Assembly (NCBI RefSeq): GCF_021440195.1 | Contig: NZ_JAJTSZ010000004.1 | Coordinates: 434,001 to 498,000 of the forward strand | DNA from: Dyadobacter sp. CY356 | Lineage (GTDB): Bacteria > Bacteroidota > Bacteroidia > Cytophagales > Spirosomataceae | Direction: 5' to 3' | Length of the DNA: 64,000 nucleotides | Shown: piece after piece, positions 1 through 8,567 of the stretch | Layout of the letters: each line of letters begins with the position of its first letter | How positions within the stretch are numbered: the first letter of the stretch is position 1 | The notes under the pieces: model-generated | What the model was told of the DNA's origin: nothing | Databases searched by the model: none | Seen by the model: the letters and a program-made list of their open reading frames with translations, nothing else | Program-made: the position numbers and the translations under genes

Positions 1-2
1 GT

Positions 3-503
3 TTTGAAGCCTTGAAAAAAACGGAGGGAAATTATGATTATGTAATTAATATCCAGGGCGACGAACCATTCATCAGCCCTGAACCGATCAACAGTCTGGC
101 GAAAGTACTTGACGGCAGCATTGAACTGGCCACGCTGGTCAAAATTATAGACAGCCAGGATATTCTTTGCAACGTTAACGTTCCGAAAGCCGTATTGAAC
201 AAACGGCAGGAAGTTCTCTATTTCAGCAGGCAGACAATTCCATATCTGCGTGGCGTAGAGCCTGAAAACTGGCTGGATCTGCATACCTTTTACAAACATA
301 TAGGGATTTACGCGTACCGGGTTGATGTGCTTGAAGAAATTACAAAACTGGAAGTTTCTTCACTCGAAAAAGCCGAATCACTGGAACAATTACGCTGGCT
401 GGAAAACGGATATTCGATAAAAGCTGTGATTACTACGGACGATTCTCATGGCGTAGACACACCGGATGATCTTGATCGTGTTACGCGGAAATTTTTATCC
501 TGA
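3..503 (+). CDS. kdsB: 3-deoxy-manno-octulosonate cytidylyltransferase, 5' truncated by window edge
   Basis: KdsB activates Kdo as CMP-Kdo in the cytoplasm for attachment to lipid A during lipopolysaccharide synthesis. The reading frame is already open at the first bases of the window (F-E-A-L-K-K precedes the first possible start), so the N-terminus with the nucleotide-binding loop lies outside. Visible hallmarks are NIQGDEPFI close to the left edge, the segment VLYFSRQTIPYLRG in the middle, and the C-terminal EQLRWLENG and GVDTPDDL motifs, all characteristic of the KdsB family. About 167 codons remain of a protein usually near 250 residues. The gene ends at a TGA, and porX begins 159 bases later on the same strand. 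Confidence 0.93.
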   Translation, partial: FEALKKTEGNYDYVINIQGDEPFISPEPINSLAKVLDGSIELATLVKIIDSQDILCNVNVPKAVLNKRQEVLYFSRQTIPYLRGVEPENWLDLHTFYKHIGIYAYRVDVLEEITKLEVSSLEKAESLEQLRWLENGYSIKAVITTDDSHGVDTPDDLDRVTRKFLS

Positions 504-662
504 AAATTACCATTATAAAGTGGTAAATTACAAAGTCTTATCTAACTCATGAAAGATAAGAAAACCCTTAAATTTTGTTAAAAACACAATTTTTTAATAC
601 CACAGCCTTTAATGGCACGTTGTTTTTCTTTGTTTTAAACAGTACTAATTGAAATAATACCT

Positions 663-2228
663 ATGCAAAATAACATTCTTTGGGCTGATGATGAAATAGA
701 TCTTCTTAAACCTCATATCATGTTTTTGACCAATAAGGGTTATAATGTAACACCGGTAAACAGTGGAGCAGATGCCTTGGACCGCATTGAAAATGAGCGA
801 TTTGATATTGTCTTTTTAGATGAAATGATGCCGGGGATGACCGGTCTTGAAACCCTTGCACAAATTAAACAATTGCAGCCGACACTTCCGGTTGTTATGA
901 TCACCAAAAGTGAGGAAGAGCATATTATGGAAGATGCCATTGGTTCTAAAATCGATGATTATCTTATAAAGCCGCTTAACCCAAACCAGATTTTACTTTC
1001 TGTTAAAAAAATACTTGATAATAAAAGACTTGTTACTGAAAAAACTACGCTGAGTTACCAGCAGGAATTCAGAAATCTGGCCATGCAGTATCAGGACAGA
1101 ATTGGTCATGAAGAGTGGGCTGATATCTATAAAAAACTTATTTACTGGGAACTGGAGCTTGAAAATTCTGATGATCAGGGAATGTCGGAAGTTTTCAGTA
1201 TGCAAAAAAGTGACGCCAATGCAAACTTCTGTAAATTTATTGAGCAGGAATATGAAGGCTGGCTTAACGACCCCAAAGCTGATCGTCCGGTACTTTCGCA
1301 TCAGTTGATGAAGCAGAAGGTATTTCCTTATCTTAAAAAATCTACTGAACCGGTCTTTTTTTTATTGATTGACAATTTCCGTTATGACCAATGGAAAGTT
1401 ATTCAGCCGATCATTCAGGAATATTTTAATATCGAAGAAGAAAGCTCTTATTATTCTATTCTTCCAACGACGACCGGTTATGCCCGTAATGCGATATTCT
1501 CTGGTATGATGCCGAGTGAAATGGAGCGCAAACATCCGCAGTGGTGGGTAAGTGATGAAAATACACCGGATGGTGAAGAAGGTTTAAACAATCATGAATT
1601 TGATTTCCTGCAAAAACAACTGGAAACAAATCATTTCAACATCAAATCGTCCTACAATAAAATCCTGAACACAAACCAGGGAAAATCACTGATCGACAAT
1701 TTCAACAATCTGTTAAACAACCAGTTAAATGTTGTTGTTTATAATTTTGTAGATATGTTATCTCACGCCCGTACGGACGTGCAGATGATAAAAGAATTGG
1801 CACCGGACGAATCTGCTTACCGATCTATTACAAAATCATGGCTGCTTCATTCTCCGCTTTTAGAATTTATTAAAAAGGTGGCAGAGAAAAAGTGCCGTTT
1901 GATTCTTACAACCGATCATGGTATGATCCGTGTTCAAAAACCGGTTAAAATTATTGGATACCGCGAAACGAATACGAATTTGCGTTACAAACATGGAAAA
2001 AATCTTGGTTTTGATGACAACCATTTGATGGTTTGCCGTAAACCAGAAAGAATATTTTTGCCAAAACCGCACGTTTCGACTTCATACGTGTTTACAAAAG
2101 AAGATTATTTCTTTGCTTATCCGAACAATTACAATCAGTACGTAAACCTTTACCGGGATACTTTCCAGCATGGTGGCGTTTCGTTAGAAGAGGTTATCAT
2201 TCCATTTATTGATTTGACAGCGAAATAA
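663..2228 (+). CDS. porX: PorX, response regulator with PglZ phosphatase domain (T9SS control)
   Basis: PorX is the cytoplasmic response regulator that links the PorY histidine kinase and an ECF sigma factor to expression and function of the type IX secretion system. The first about 120 residues are a CheY-type receiver: acidic pair D9-D10, phospho-acceptor D53 in FLDEMMPG, T81 and K103 in YLIKP. The remainder is a PglZ (alkaline-phosphatase superfamily) domain with the metal-binding signatures LIDNFRYDQW, PTTTGYARN and LTTDHG. A length of 521 residues matches PorX proteins. The domain pair receiver-PglZ is essentially diagnostic. No porY, sigma factor or core T9SS gene adjoins it, but a SprE/PorW-like gene and a T9SS-exported protease are in the same window. 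A strong hairpin terminator follows. Confidence 0.93.
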   Translation: MQNNILWADDEIDLLKPHIMFLTNKGYNVTPVNSGADALDRIENERFDIVFLDEMMPGMTGLETLAQIKQLQPTLPVVMITKSEEEHIMEDAIGSKIDDYLIKPLNPNQILLSVKKILDNKRLVTEKTTLSYQQEFRNLAMQYQDRIGHEEWADIYKKLIYWELELENSDDQGMSEVFSMQKSDANANFCKFIEQEYEGWLNDPKADRPVLSHQLMKQKVFPYLKKSTEPVFFLLIDNFRYDQWKVIQPIIQEYFNIEEESSYYSILPTTTGYARNAIFSGMMPSEMERKHPQWWVSDENTPDGEEGLNNHEFDFLQKQLETNHFNIKSSYNKILNTNQGKSLIDNFNNLLNNQLNVVVYNFVDMLSHARTDVQMIKELAPDESAYRSITKSWLLHSPLLEFIKKVAEKKCRLILTTDHGMIRVQKPVKIIGYRETNTNLRYKHGKNLGFDDNHLMVCRKPERIFLPKPHVSTSYVFTKEDYFFAYPNNYNQYVNLYRDTFQHGGVSLEEVIIPFIDLTAK

Positions 2229-2245
2229 TTTTAATTAATAGCGAT

Positions 2246-2294
2246 ATAAAAAATGAGGGCTGAGAAATTAAATTTCTCAGCCCTCATTTTTTAT
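2246..2294. terminator. Bidirectional intrinsic terminator between porX and ftsE
   Basis: A perfect 24-base inverted repeat (arms 2246-2269 and 2271-2294) has a GC-rich core (GAGGGCTGAG) flanked by A6 on the left and T6 on the right. It can therefore terminate transcription in both directions. It lies between the convergent 3' ends of porX and ftsE. Confidence 0.93.
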
Positions 2295-2308
2295 ATAGTC
2301 TTTATAGT

Positions 2309-2986
2309 TTATCCTTCTGTCACACTCCCATTTTCGCACTTAATTGTACGCGCAGGGAATTTTTTCAAAAATTCATAATTATGAGTTGCCATTAAAATAG
2401 CAGTTCCTGCATTGTTGATGGTCTTAAAAACCTGCATGATCTGGTCCCCTACCTCCGGATCCAGATTTCCTGTCGGTTCATCGGCAATCAGAATTCTTGG
2501 TTCGTTCAGCATAGCGCGGGCAATTACCACACGCTGCTGTTCGCCTCCTGAAAGCTGATGCGGCATTTTCTTTTGAGAAGTACCTAATCCAACCTGCATC
2601 AAAACTTCTGCAATACGTTTGGAAATTTTCGATTGCTGATCCCATCCCGTAGCCCGAAGCACAAACGACAAATTGTCTTCCACAGAACGATCAGAAAGTA
2701 GTTGAAAATCCTGAAACACGATCCCGATTTTGCGTCTTAAAAATGGAATGTCCGCTCTCTTGATGTTGTGAAGTTCATAACCAACAACTTTGGCAGAGCC
2801 TGTGTGAAGCCACAAGTCGCCGTAAAGTGTTTTCATTAGTGAGCTTTTTCCGCTTCCGGTACGGCCGATCAGATACACAAATTCTCCATTTTTAATCTCA
2901 AAATGGACGTCATTCAAAACCGGCCGGTCGCCCTGATAAATATCAGCCCGTTCCAGTATTACAATAGGTTCTGCGTTTTCAGTCAT
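2309..2986 (-). CDS. ftsE: Cell division ATP-binding protein FtsE
   Basis: FtsE is the ABC ATPase that, with the membrane protein FtsX, couples ATP hydrolysis in the cytoplasm to activation of cell-wall hydrolases at the septum. The 225-residue protein has a full ABC nucleotide-binding domain: Walker A GRTGSGKS at residues 41-48, Q-loop FQDFQLL near 91-97, signature LSGGEQQR at 145-152 and Walker B ILIADEP ending in E170, followed by the D-loop GNLD. The short length without extensions and the [16 protein letters not shown] segment fit FtsE rather than a LolD-type transporter, although LolD is the closest alternative. No ftsX is adjacent; in Bacteroidota ftsX is often encoded elsewhere. A hairpin separates it from the transaldolase gene upstream. 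Confidence 0.85.
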   Translation of the reverse strand: MTENAEPIVILERADIYQGDRPVLNDVHFEIKNGEFVYLIGRTGSGKSSLMKTLYGDLWLHTGSAKVVGYELHNIKRADIPFLRRKIGIVFQDFQLLSDRSVEDNLSFVLRATGWDQQSKISKRIAEVLMQVGLGTSQKKMPHQLSGGEQQRVVIARAMLNEPRILIADEPTGNLDPEVGDQIMQVFKTINNAGTAILMATHNYEFLKKFPARTIKCENGSVTEG

Positions 2987-3016
2987 AATGGATTAAAGGA
3001 AACAGTCGTATGTGGG

Positions 3017-3054
3017 AAAGGTCAGGTACCTAGAAATCTAAATACCTGACCTTT
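3017..3054 (-). terminator. Hairpin terminator downstream of the transaldolase gene
   Basis: A perfect 12-base stem (3017-3028 with 3043-3054, AAAGGTCAGGTA and its complement) lies between the stop of the transaldolase gene and the start of ftsE, both on the minus strand. The minus-strand product ends in CCUUUCCC, a weak U-tract, so termination may be partial. Confidence 0.6.
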
Positions 3055-3068
3055 TAAATATTTTCTTA

Positions 3069-3725
3069 TTAAGCGTTTCCTTTGTTATAATCAGAAAGGA
3101 ATTTTTCAAGTCCAATATCTGTAAGCGGATGTTTCATCAATGCTTCCATCGCGCTCAAAGGGCCTGTCATTACATCTGCTCCAACTTCTGCGCACTGGAT
3201 AATGTGCATCGGATGACGAACGGATGCTGCCAAAACCTGAGTTTCATAACCATAGTTACGATAAATTGTCAGGATCTGCTCGATTAAACCGATTCCATCC
3301 GTTGAGATATCATCCAAACGACCGATAAACGGAGATACATAAGTTGCACCAGCTTTTGCAGCGATCAACGCCTGTCCTGCCGAGAAAATTAGTGTACAGT
3401 TGGTACGGATACCTTTGCTTGAAAAATATTTTAAAGCCTTAACACCTTCTTTGATCATTGGAATTTTAACAACAATCTTATCATCAATCTCAATTAATTC
3501 TTCACCTTCACGAATCATGCCCTCGAAATCAACAGAAATAACCTCTGCACTTACATCTCCGTCAACAATATCACAGATCGCCTTGTAATGCCTCATGATA
3601 TTATCCTTACCTGTAATTCCTTCTTTTGCCATAAGCGATGGGTTTGTTGTAACGCCATCAAGTACGCCCAGGGCATGTGCTTCTTTAATTTCTTTAAGAT
3701 TGGCAGTGTCAATAAAAAATTTCAT
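3069..3725 (-). CDS. Transaldolase, small FSA/TalC-type
   Basis: This is a 218-residue class I aldolase of the small transaldolase/fructose-6-phosphate aldolase family. It transfers dihydroxyacetone units in the non-oxidative pentose phosphate pathway, or cleaves fructose 6-phosphate if it is a true FSA. The N-terminus [15 protein letters not shown], the motif GVTTNPSL at 24-31, the Schiff-base lysine K87 in VVKIPM, and TLIFSAGQA and [11 protein letters not shown] are all as expected. Sequence alone does not separate transaldolase from FSA; the FIGRLDD form is common in TalC-annotated proteins. A complete promoter (TTTG-N18-TACTTTTG) lies just upstream, between this gene and the SRP RNA gene. 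Confidence 0.92.
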   Translation of the reverse strand: MKFFIDTANLKEIKEAHALGVLDGVTTNPSLMAKEGITGKDNIMRHYKAICDIVDGDVSAEVISVDFEGMIREGEELIEIDDKIVVKIPMIKEGVKALKYFSSKGIRTNCTLIFSAGQALIAAKAGATYVSPFIGRLDDISTDGIGLIEQILTIYRNYGYETQVLAASVRHPMHIIQCAEVGADVMTGPLSAMEALMKHPLTDIGLEKFLSDYNKGNA

Positions 3726-3754
3726 ATCAAAAATTGAATAGTTTAATTGTCCTA

Positions 3755-3784
3755 CAAAAGTAGGAAACCATTACTAAAAGCAAA
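3755..3784 (-). promoter_or_regulatory. Bacteroidota-type promoter of the transaldolase gene
   Basis: Read on the minus strand, TTTG (3784-3781) is followed by an 18-base spacer and TACTTTTG (3762-3755), an exact match to the -7 box TAnnTTTG. The predicted start of transcription is about 25 bases before the ATG at 3725. Confidence 0.75.
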
Positions 3785-3815
3785 AAAAAGTTGTGGAATC
3801 GAGGCGAAAGGGCAT

Positions 3816-3913
3816 AAAAAAAGGCAAACCGAGAATCTCACCGCATCAACCACCTACCCTTGCTTCCGTCAGGACCTGGGGGATTCGGAAGGAGCTGGTA
3901 GTTCCGATTTGCC
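3816..3913 (-). ncRNA. ffs: Signal recognition particle RNA (4.5S type)
   Basis: The minus strand encodes a small bacterial SRP RNA, partner of Ffh in co-translational membrane targeting. The 5' end GGCAAA pairs with UUUGCC near the 3' end, and AACUACC pairs with GGUGGUU. The domain IV apex reads AGGUCC-UGAC-GGAAGCA, identical in frame to the E. coli apex AGGUCC-GGAA-GGAAGCA except that the tetraloop is UGAC (URRC class) instead of GGAA. The transcript ends in a run of seven U just after the closing stem. A -7 box lies five bases upstream of the 5' end. The short reading frame that crosses this region on the plus strand is not a gene. Confidence 0.9.
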
Positions 3914-3917
3914 GTTG

Positions 3918-3925
3918 CAAAGATA
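3918..3925 (-). promoter_or_regulatory. -7 box of the SRP RNA promoter
   Basis: TATCTTTG on the minus strand is an exact TAnnTTTG match ending five bases before the predicted RNA 5' end (GGCAAA). A TTG occurs 15 bases farther upstream, closer than the usual -33 spacing. Confidence 0.7.
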
Positions 3926-3972
3926 AAGACATTTTATTGACAAAAAGAAAACATTCATTTAACGTTTCGTCT

Positions 3973-3980
3973 TACTTTTG
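3973..3980 (+). promoter_or_regulatory. -7 box upstream of the TPR lipoprotein gene
   Basis: TACTTTTG matches TAnnTTTG exactly and ends 26 bases before the ATG at 4007. No clear -33 TTTG is seen at the usual distance. It is divergent from the SRP RNA promoter. Confidence 0.55.
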
Positions 3981-4006
3981 TGCGAACCAACTATAAATGA
4001 GTGATT

Positions 4007-4708
4007 ATGTACCGAATATTTTTTTTATTTTTTTTAGTTTTCCTTAATTCCTGCTCCAATTCTTCCGATGCTTTCCTGCAAAAAGGCAAGGATTTAATGA
4101 AAGAAGGCAAAAACAAAGAAGCCATTGAATACCTGAATAAAGCCATTGAAAAAAATACTTCCAACGCCGAAGCTTTAAATACCCGAGGCGTGGCTTATTA
4201 TGAAATGAAAGAATATCCAAGCGCGCTGATGGATTTTAATCAGGCTATAAAAATACAACCAAACTCTTATCGCCCATATTTTAATCGTGCGCTTTTGTAC
4301 ACAAAGGATAATCATCTTGATTCAGCACTGACCGACTATAACAAGGCCGCAGCACTTGCGCCGGATACTTCGGATGTTTTTTTGAACAGAGGCCAGCTAT
4401 ATGTAATTCTTGACAAAATGGAACCTGCCATTCATGATTTTGAAAAAGCAACGGAGCTCAACAGTGAAAATAAGATGGCATGGTACAATCTGGGGAATAT
4501 CTATTATCGCCGGAATGACTTCAAAAAGGCTACACTTGCTTTCCGTCAGACTGTAAAACTTGATTCACAATACGGAAAAGCCTTTTATGGTCTTGGTCTG
4601 GCAGAATGGTATGACGGTGAAAAAGATCTTGGATGCAGCAGCCTGAAACAGGCACAGAATTTGGGATATGAAGATGCAACCGCTGCGATAAGTCAGTTTT
4701 GTAAATGA
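4007..4708 (+). CDS. TPR-repeat lipoprotein
   Basis: The 233-residue protein starts with a lipoprotein signal (hydrophobic FFLFFLVF, lipobox LNSC with the cysteine at residue 16) and continues with about six tetratricopeptide repeats. Repeat hallmarks include AIEYLNKAIEKNTSNAEAL, YPSALMDFNQAIKIQPNSY and AIHDFEKATELNSENKMAW. TPR lipoproteins act as protein-interaction scaffolds on the periplasmic face of a membrane; the partner here is unknown. A GTG two codons upstream is possible, but the ATG at 4007 gives the cleaner signal peptide and sits a normal distance from a TAnnTTTG box. The next gene follows 81 bases later on the same strand. Confidence 0.85.
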   Translation: MYRIFFLFFLVFLNSCSNSSDAFLQKGKDLMKEGKNKEAIEYLNKAIEKNTSNAEALNTRGVAYYEMKEYPSALMDFNQAIKIQPNSYRPYFNRALLYTKDNHLDSALTDYNKAAALAPDTSDVFLNRGQLYVILDKMEPAIHDFEKATELNSENKMAWYNLGNIYYRRNDFKKATLAFRQTVKLDSQYGKAFYGLGLAEWYDGEKDLGCSSLKQAQNLGYEDATAAISQFCK

Positions 4709-4789
4709 TAAAAATCCTGCTGCCGAAAAAGTAATAAAATCGTTATTTTATCTTTACCATATACCGACAAACCCACTAATTTATAGATT

Positions 4790-5137
4790 ATGAAATTTTT
4801 CAAAATGATATTTGGAGTGCTGTTTATGCTTTTCGCATATTTCCAGTTTAATGATCCTGATGCTACAATCTGGATTTTTACATACAGCGCCGCAGCTCTG
4901 GCTTGTTACATGAGCTTCAACAATCTCTGGCCATCATGGGTTTTTTATGGTCTTGCAGCCGGATATCTGGTGGCGTCAATTTTACAATGGCCACCACATT
5001 TCGAAGGAATATTCTGGGGTGAAGCGAAAATGAGAAGCATCAACATTGAAGAAGCACGCGAATCGCTTGGTTTATTGATATGCTGTTTTGCTATGTTTGT
5101 GCTCGGAAAATGGGGTATTCCAAAAGTTGAAGACTAA
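4790..5137 (+). CDS. TMEM220-family integral membrane protein
   Basis: A 115-residue membrane protein with about four hydrophobic helices. The N-terminal FAYFQFNDPDATIW block, in which asparagine, aspartate, proline and aspartate follow the first helix, is the signature of the TMEM220 family, shared between bacteria and animals and of unknown biochemical function. The pattern YSAAALACYMSF, then WVFYGLAAGYLVAS, then LGLLICCFAMFVLG gives the remaining helices. A near-match to the -7 box (TATCTTTA at 4749-4756) lies 33 bases upstream. The stop overlaps the 3' end of the convergent birA by four bases, so there is no room for a terminator between them. Confidence 0.75.
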   Translation: MKFFKMIFGVLFMLFAYFQFNDPDATIWIFTYSAAALACYMSFNNLWPSWVFYGLAAGYLVASILQWPPHFEGIFWGEAKMRSINIEEARESLGLLICCFAMFVLGKWGIPKVED

Positions 5138-5901
5138 TCCCAGATCCATTCAACTTCTTTGAGATCCAGTTCTTTTATGTCGGACTGATTTTCAAATTTA
5201 ACACATAGTTTTCCAGTATTTGTTATGCCTGTTACGGTACCTGGTACAATTTCGCTCTGGTAACGAAATAGGCATAACTCTTTATATCCAAATAAATTAG
5301 CCAGATACAACTGGCGGATTTCCTCATTATTTTTTGTTGATTTTAGTTTTAAATACCATGCATCCAGATGATGAATTAATTGGTAAAACTCATCAGTCAA
5401 TAAGAAATCTTTTCCGCTTTCCCTGGCAAGCGACGTTGCCCTGGGATTTGAGAAATCTATCTGATTAACATTTATACCCATACCTACCACAGAGCTTGCC
5501 AATCGGGAACCCTGAATGCTATTTTCTATCAGTGTTCCACAGATCTTTCTGCTCCCAATATAAATATCATTCGGCCATTTTATTTTAACTTTATCAGAAT
5601 AATTGCTCAGGTACGAAGAAATGCCCAGAGCCATCGCCTGACTTATCAGGAATTGATCCTGTATTGATAAGAAAGAAGGGGTGAGAATGACAGACATTGT
5701 CAGGTTCATCCGGGGCTGAGTTACCCAGGTAGTCCCTCTCTGCCCACGGCCTTTCGTCTGGTCGTCAGTAATGACAACAGCTCCCTCCATACTTACACCG
5801 CTGCGCACTAATTCAGCCGCTATGTCGTTTGTTGAATGACAACTTGGCAGATAAATAACTTTTTTACCAATAATTAAGGTATCGTATATAGAGTTGTACA
5901 A
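5134..5901 (-). CDS. birA: Biotin--[acetyl-CoA carboxylase] ligase, monofunctional
   Basis: The enzyme makes biotinyl-AMP and attaches biotin to the carrier lysine of biotin-dependent carboxylases in the cytoplasm. Motifs: STND near 23-26, the biotinyl-AMP loop GRGQRG at 51-56, KIKWPNDIYI, KICGTLIE and VVGMGINVN. There is no N-terminal helix-turn-helix, so it is a ligase without repressor function; at 255 residues it is complete for this class. The only start in frame before the catalytic domain is TTG at 5901, with an in-frame stop six codons upstream, so a TTG start is inferred. It is divergent from rsfS across 47 bases. Confidence 0.9.
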   Translation of the reverse strand: MYNSIYDTLIIGKKVIYLPSCHSTNDIAAELVRSGVSMEGAVVITDDQTKGRGQRGTTWVTQPRMNLTMSVILTPSFLSIQDQFLISQAMALGISSYLSNYSDKVKIKWPNDIYIGSRKICGTLIENSIQGSRLASSVVGMGINVNQIDFSNPRATSLARESGKDFLLTDEFYQLIHHLDAWYLKLKSTKNNEEIRQLYLANLFGYKELCLFRYQSEIVPGTVTGITNTGKLCVKFENQSDIKELDLKEVEWIWD

Positions 5902-5948
5902 TTTTTTTACTTTACTTTAGGGTTTATAGAAATGGGAATCAACTACGC

Positions 5949-6332
5949 ATGAAACAACGCAAAAATAAAGAACTATCATCAAAAGATTTGTCCGAGCTTA
6001 TAGCTAAAGGAATGTCAGAAAAGAAAGGTGAGGATATTACAATCCTTGATCTTAGAAAAGTAAAGAATTCAATAACAGATTTTTTTGTAATTTGCTCGGG
6101 TAATTCCGATACTCAAATAGATGCTTTGGCCAATTCGGTGGAAGACGAAGTTTACAAAATATCAAAAACCGACCCCTGGCAAAAAGAAGGAAAAGCCAAT
6201 GGAGAGTGGATATTAATTGACTATGTGGATGTAGTGGCTCACATTTTTAATAAAGAACGTCGTAAACACTATGATTTGGAAGAGCTTTGGGGTGATGCAG
6301 TTGTGACGCACTTTGAAGATTCCGTCATGTAA
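5949..6332 (+). CDS. rsfS: Ribosomal silencing factor RsfS
   Basis: RsfS (Iojap/YbeB) binds ribosomal protein uL14 and blocks subunit joining, lowering translation in poor growth conditions. The 127-residue protein shows the family core: ITILDLRK, FFVICSGNSDTQIDALA, WILIDYVDVVAHIF and RKHYDLEELWGDA. The length is typical. It lies 72 bases upstream of ftsH in the same direction, so the two are probably co-transcribed, an order often seen in Bacteroidota. Confidence 0.93.
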   Translation: MKQRKNKELSSKDLSELIAKGMSEKKGEDITILDLRKVKNSITDFFVICSGNSDTQIDALANSVEDEVYKISKTDPWQKEGKANGEWILIDYVDVVAHIFNKERRKHYDLEELWGDAVVTHFEDSVM

Positions 6333-6404
6333 ATGTCGTATCAGGTGAACATTCATCGGATGCGAAATGTTGTTTATTAAATTTCCTCTTAATTATTATA
6401 AAGA

Positions 6405-8462
6405 ATGTCTGATAACGATAACAAAAGAGGTCCACTAAATCCTAAAAGTCCGCAAAAAGGGTATCAGGGATGGATCATAGCTGCTTTGATTGCTACTATC
6501 TTGGGGATAACTTACCTTAACAGAACATCAACTATTCGTGAAACGACTCAGAAACGTTTTGAGAAAATGGTTGCTGATAAGGAAGTTCAACGCGTCACGA
6601 TAGTTAATGATAAGTCAGTTGAAGTAACATTGAAGCCTGAAGCGCTGAAGCTTGATAAATATAAAGTGCTTACTACTGAAAATGGTGGTAATTATTTCGG
6701 AGGAGAACCAGTTTCTCATTATCAGTTTCAGGTAACTTCCGCGGAAACTTTTAAAAAGGATCTTGATAAAATTCAGGAAAAAGTACCTGATGATGATAAA
6801 ATCGAGCTCGTTGTAGATACACGTAATGACTGGACCAGTTTTCTCGGAACCTGGGGCTTTTTCATTATCATGATTTTGGTGATGTATTTCATCCTTGGCA
6901 GAATGTCAGGTGGTGTTGGCCCGGGAGGACAGATATTTAATATCGGCCGTTCTCGTGCAACACTTTTTGACGCTGAAAACAAAGTTAAGATCACTTTTAA
7001 CGATGTTGCCGGTCTGGATGAAGCAAAAGAAGAGATTAAGGAAATTGTTGAATACCTTCAGTTCCCTGACAAATTCAAAAAACTGGGTGCTAAAATCCCA
7101 AAAGGTGCGCTTCTTGTAGGCCCTCCGGGTACTGGTAAAACTTTGCTTGCGAAAGCAGTTGCCGGTGAAGCAGGTGTACCGTTCTTCTCTTTGTCAGGTT
7201 CTGACTTTGTTGAAATGTTTGTAGGTGTGGGTGCGGCCCGTGTGCGTGACCTTTTCAAACAAGCAAAAGAAAAAGCACCATGTATCATCTTTATTGATGA
7301 GATTGATGCGGTTGGTCGTTCTCGTGGACGTGGTGCTATGCCAGGTTCAAATGACGAACGTGAAAACACTTTGAACTCACTGCTGGTTGAAATGGATGGT
7401 TTTGCTACCGATTCAGGAATTATTATCGTAGCTGCAACAAACCGTCCGGACGTTTTGGATCCGGCTTTGCTTCGTCCGGGACGTTTTGACAGACAAATTT
7501 CAATTGATAAGCCAGATGTTATAGGTAGAGAAGCGATTTTCAAAGTGCATTTGAAACCTTTGAAACTTTCGCTTGATGTAGACATCCAGAAATTATCTTC
7601 TCAGACTCCTGGTTTTGCCGGTGCTGAAATAGCTAACGTCTGTAATGAAGCTGCACTTATTGCTGCGCGTCGTGACAGAGAAGAAGTTACAATGCAGGAT
7701 TTCCAGGATGCAATGGACCGTGTAATCGGTGGTTTGGAAAAGAAAAACAAATTGATTTCTCCTGAAGAAAAACAAATTGTTGCTTACCATGAAGCTGGTC
7801 ATGCAGTGGCAGGCTGGTTCCTGGAACATGCCGATCCGTTGGTTAAGGTATCAATTGTACCTCGTGGTGTTGCAGCTTTGGGTTATGCACAATATTTGCC
7901 GAGAGAACAGTATTTGTATCGTACAGAGCAGCTGTTTGATGAAATGTGTATGACTTTGGGTGGACGTGCTGCGGAAGATGTTATTTTTGGTAAGATTTCT
8001 ACCGGTGCACTAAGTGATCTAGAACGTGTAACGAAAGTTGCATATAGCATGGTGACAATGTATGGTATGAATGATCGTATTGGAAATGTTTCTTACTACG
8101 ATTCCAAACAAAGTGACTACGCCTTCACAAAACCATATTCCGAATCTACTTCGCAAGCAATTGATGAAGAAGTTCGCAAATTGATCGAACAGGCTTACCA
8201 GTTTGTTAAAAATATGCTGAGCGATAAGCGTGACGCTCTGGAAGTGATAGCCAAGGAATTGCTGGAAAAAGAAATCTTGTTCCAGAGTGATCTTGAAAAA
8301 CTGATTGGTAAACGTCCTTATGAAAAGGAAACCAGCTATCAGGCTTATATCAACCGCCGTTCAAATGAAGAAGCTGCGATTCACGAAGAAGCTGTGAAAC
8401 ATACGCTTGAAAATGATAAAGGCGAAATGGTTGCAGAAGATAAAGATTCTTCGGCCGTGTAG
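6405..8462 (+). CDS. ftsH: ATP-dependent zinc metalloprotease FtsH
   Basis: FtsH is the hexameric membrane-anchored AAA+ protease that extracts and degrades membrane and soluble proteins. Order of parts in 685 residues: a first membrane helix at about 22-40, a periplasmic segment, a second helix at about 147-165, an AAA domain with Walker A GPPGTGKT at 239-246, Walker [13 protein letters not shown], the second region of homology [20 protein letters not shown], and the zinc protease domain with HEAGH at 462-466. The acidic C-terminal tail is variable in this family. It follows rsfS and ends at a clear intrinsic terminator. Confidence 0.97.
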   Translation: MSDNDNKRGPLNPKSPQKGYQGWIIAALIATILGITYLNRTSTIRETTQKRFEKMVADKEVQRVTIVNDKSVEVTLKPEALKLDKYKVLTTENGGNYFGGEPVSHYQFQVTSAETFKKDLDKIQEKVPDDDKIELVVDTRNDWTSFLGTWGFFIIMILVMYFILGRMSGGVGPGGQIFNIGRSRATLFDAENKVKITFNDVAGLDEAKEEIKEIVEYLQFPDKFKKLGAKIPKGALLVGPPGTGKTLLAKAVAGEAGVPFFSLSGSDFVEMFVGVGAARVRDLFKQAKEKAPCIIFIDEIDAVGRSRGRGAMPGSNDERENTLNSLLVEMDGFATDSGIIIVAATNRPDVLDPALLRPGRFDRQISIDKPDVIGREAIFKVHLKPLKLSLDVDIQKLSSQTPGFAGAEIANVCNEAALIAARRDREEVTMQDFQDAMDRVIGGLEKKNKLISPEEKQIVAYHEAGHAVAGWFLEHADPLVKVSIVPRGVAALGYAQYLPREQYLYRTEQLFDEMCMTLGGRAAEDVIFGKISTGALSDLERVTKVAYSMVTMYGMNDRIGNVSYYDSKQSDYAFTKPYSESTSQAIDEEVRKLIEQAYQFVKNMLSDKRDALEVIAKELLEKEILFQSDLEKLIGKRPYEKETSYQAYINRRSNEEAAIHEEAVKHTLENDKGEMVAEDKDSSAV

Positions 8463-8483
8463 ACGTCGAATAGATAAAAGAGT

Positions 8484-8518
8484 AAAAACCGGGCAGCAAA
8501 ACTGTCCGGTTTTTTATT
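8484..8518 (+). terminator. Intrinsic terminator of ftsH
   Basis: AAAAACCGGGCAG (8484-8496) pairs with CTGTCCGGTTTTT (8502-8514) with one G-U pair, a CAAAA loop and a T-rich tail. It begins 22 bases after the ftsH stop. Confidence 0.88.
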
Positions 8519-8525
8519 TTTAAAG

Positions 8526-8533
8526 TAAATTTG
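8526..8533 (+). promoter_or_regulatory. -7 box of the aldose epimerase gene
   Basis: TAAATTTG is an exact TAnnTTTG match 34 bases upstream of the ATG at 8568, directly after the ftsH terminator. No TTTG is seen in the -33 region. Confidence 0.55.
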
Positions 8534-8567
8534 CCAATCAAAATTAATCCTAAAACTAATACCCGTT

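Noticed and set aside
504-662. Terminator between kdsB and porX
   Set aside because: Only a six-base TTACCA/TGGTAA pairing without a T-tract at the right place; too weak to call.
3793-3996. A 67-codon plus-strand frame across the SRP RNA region
   Set aside because: The region encodes the SRP RNA on the minus strand with promoter and terminator; the frame has no conserved features.
7058-7585. A 175-codon minus-strand frame inside ftsH
   Set aside because: It overlaps the AAA domain of ftsH entirely and is S/P/A-rich, as expected of an antisense shadow.
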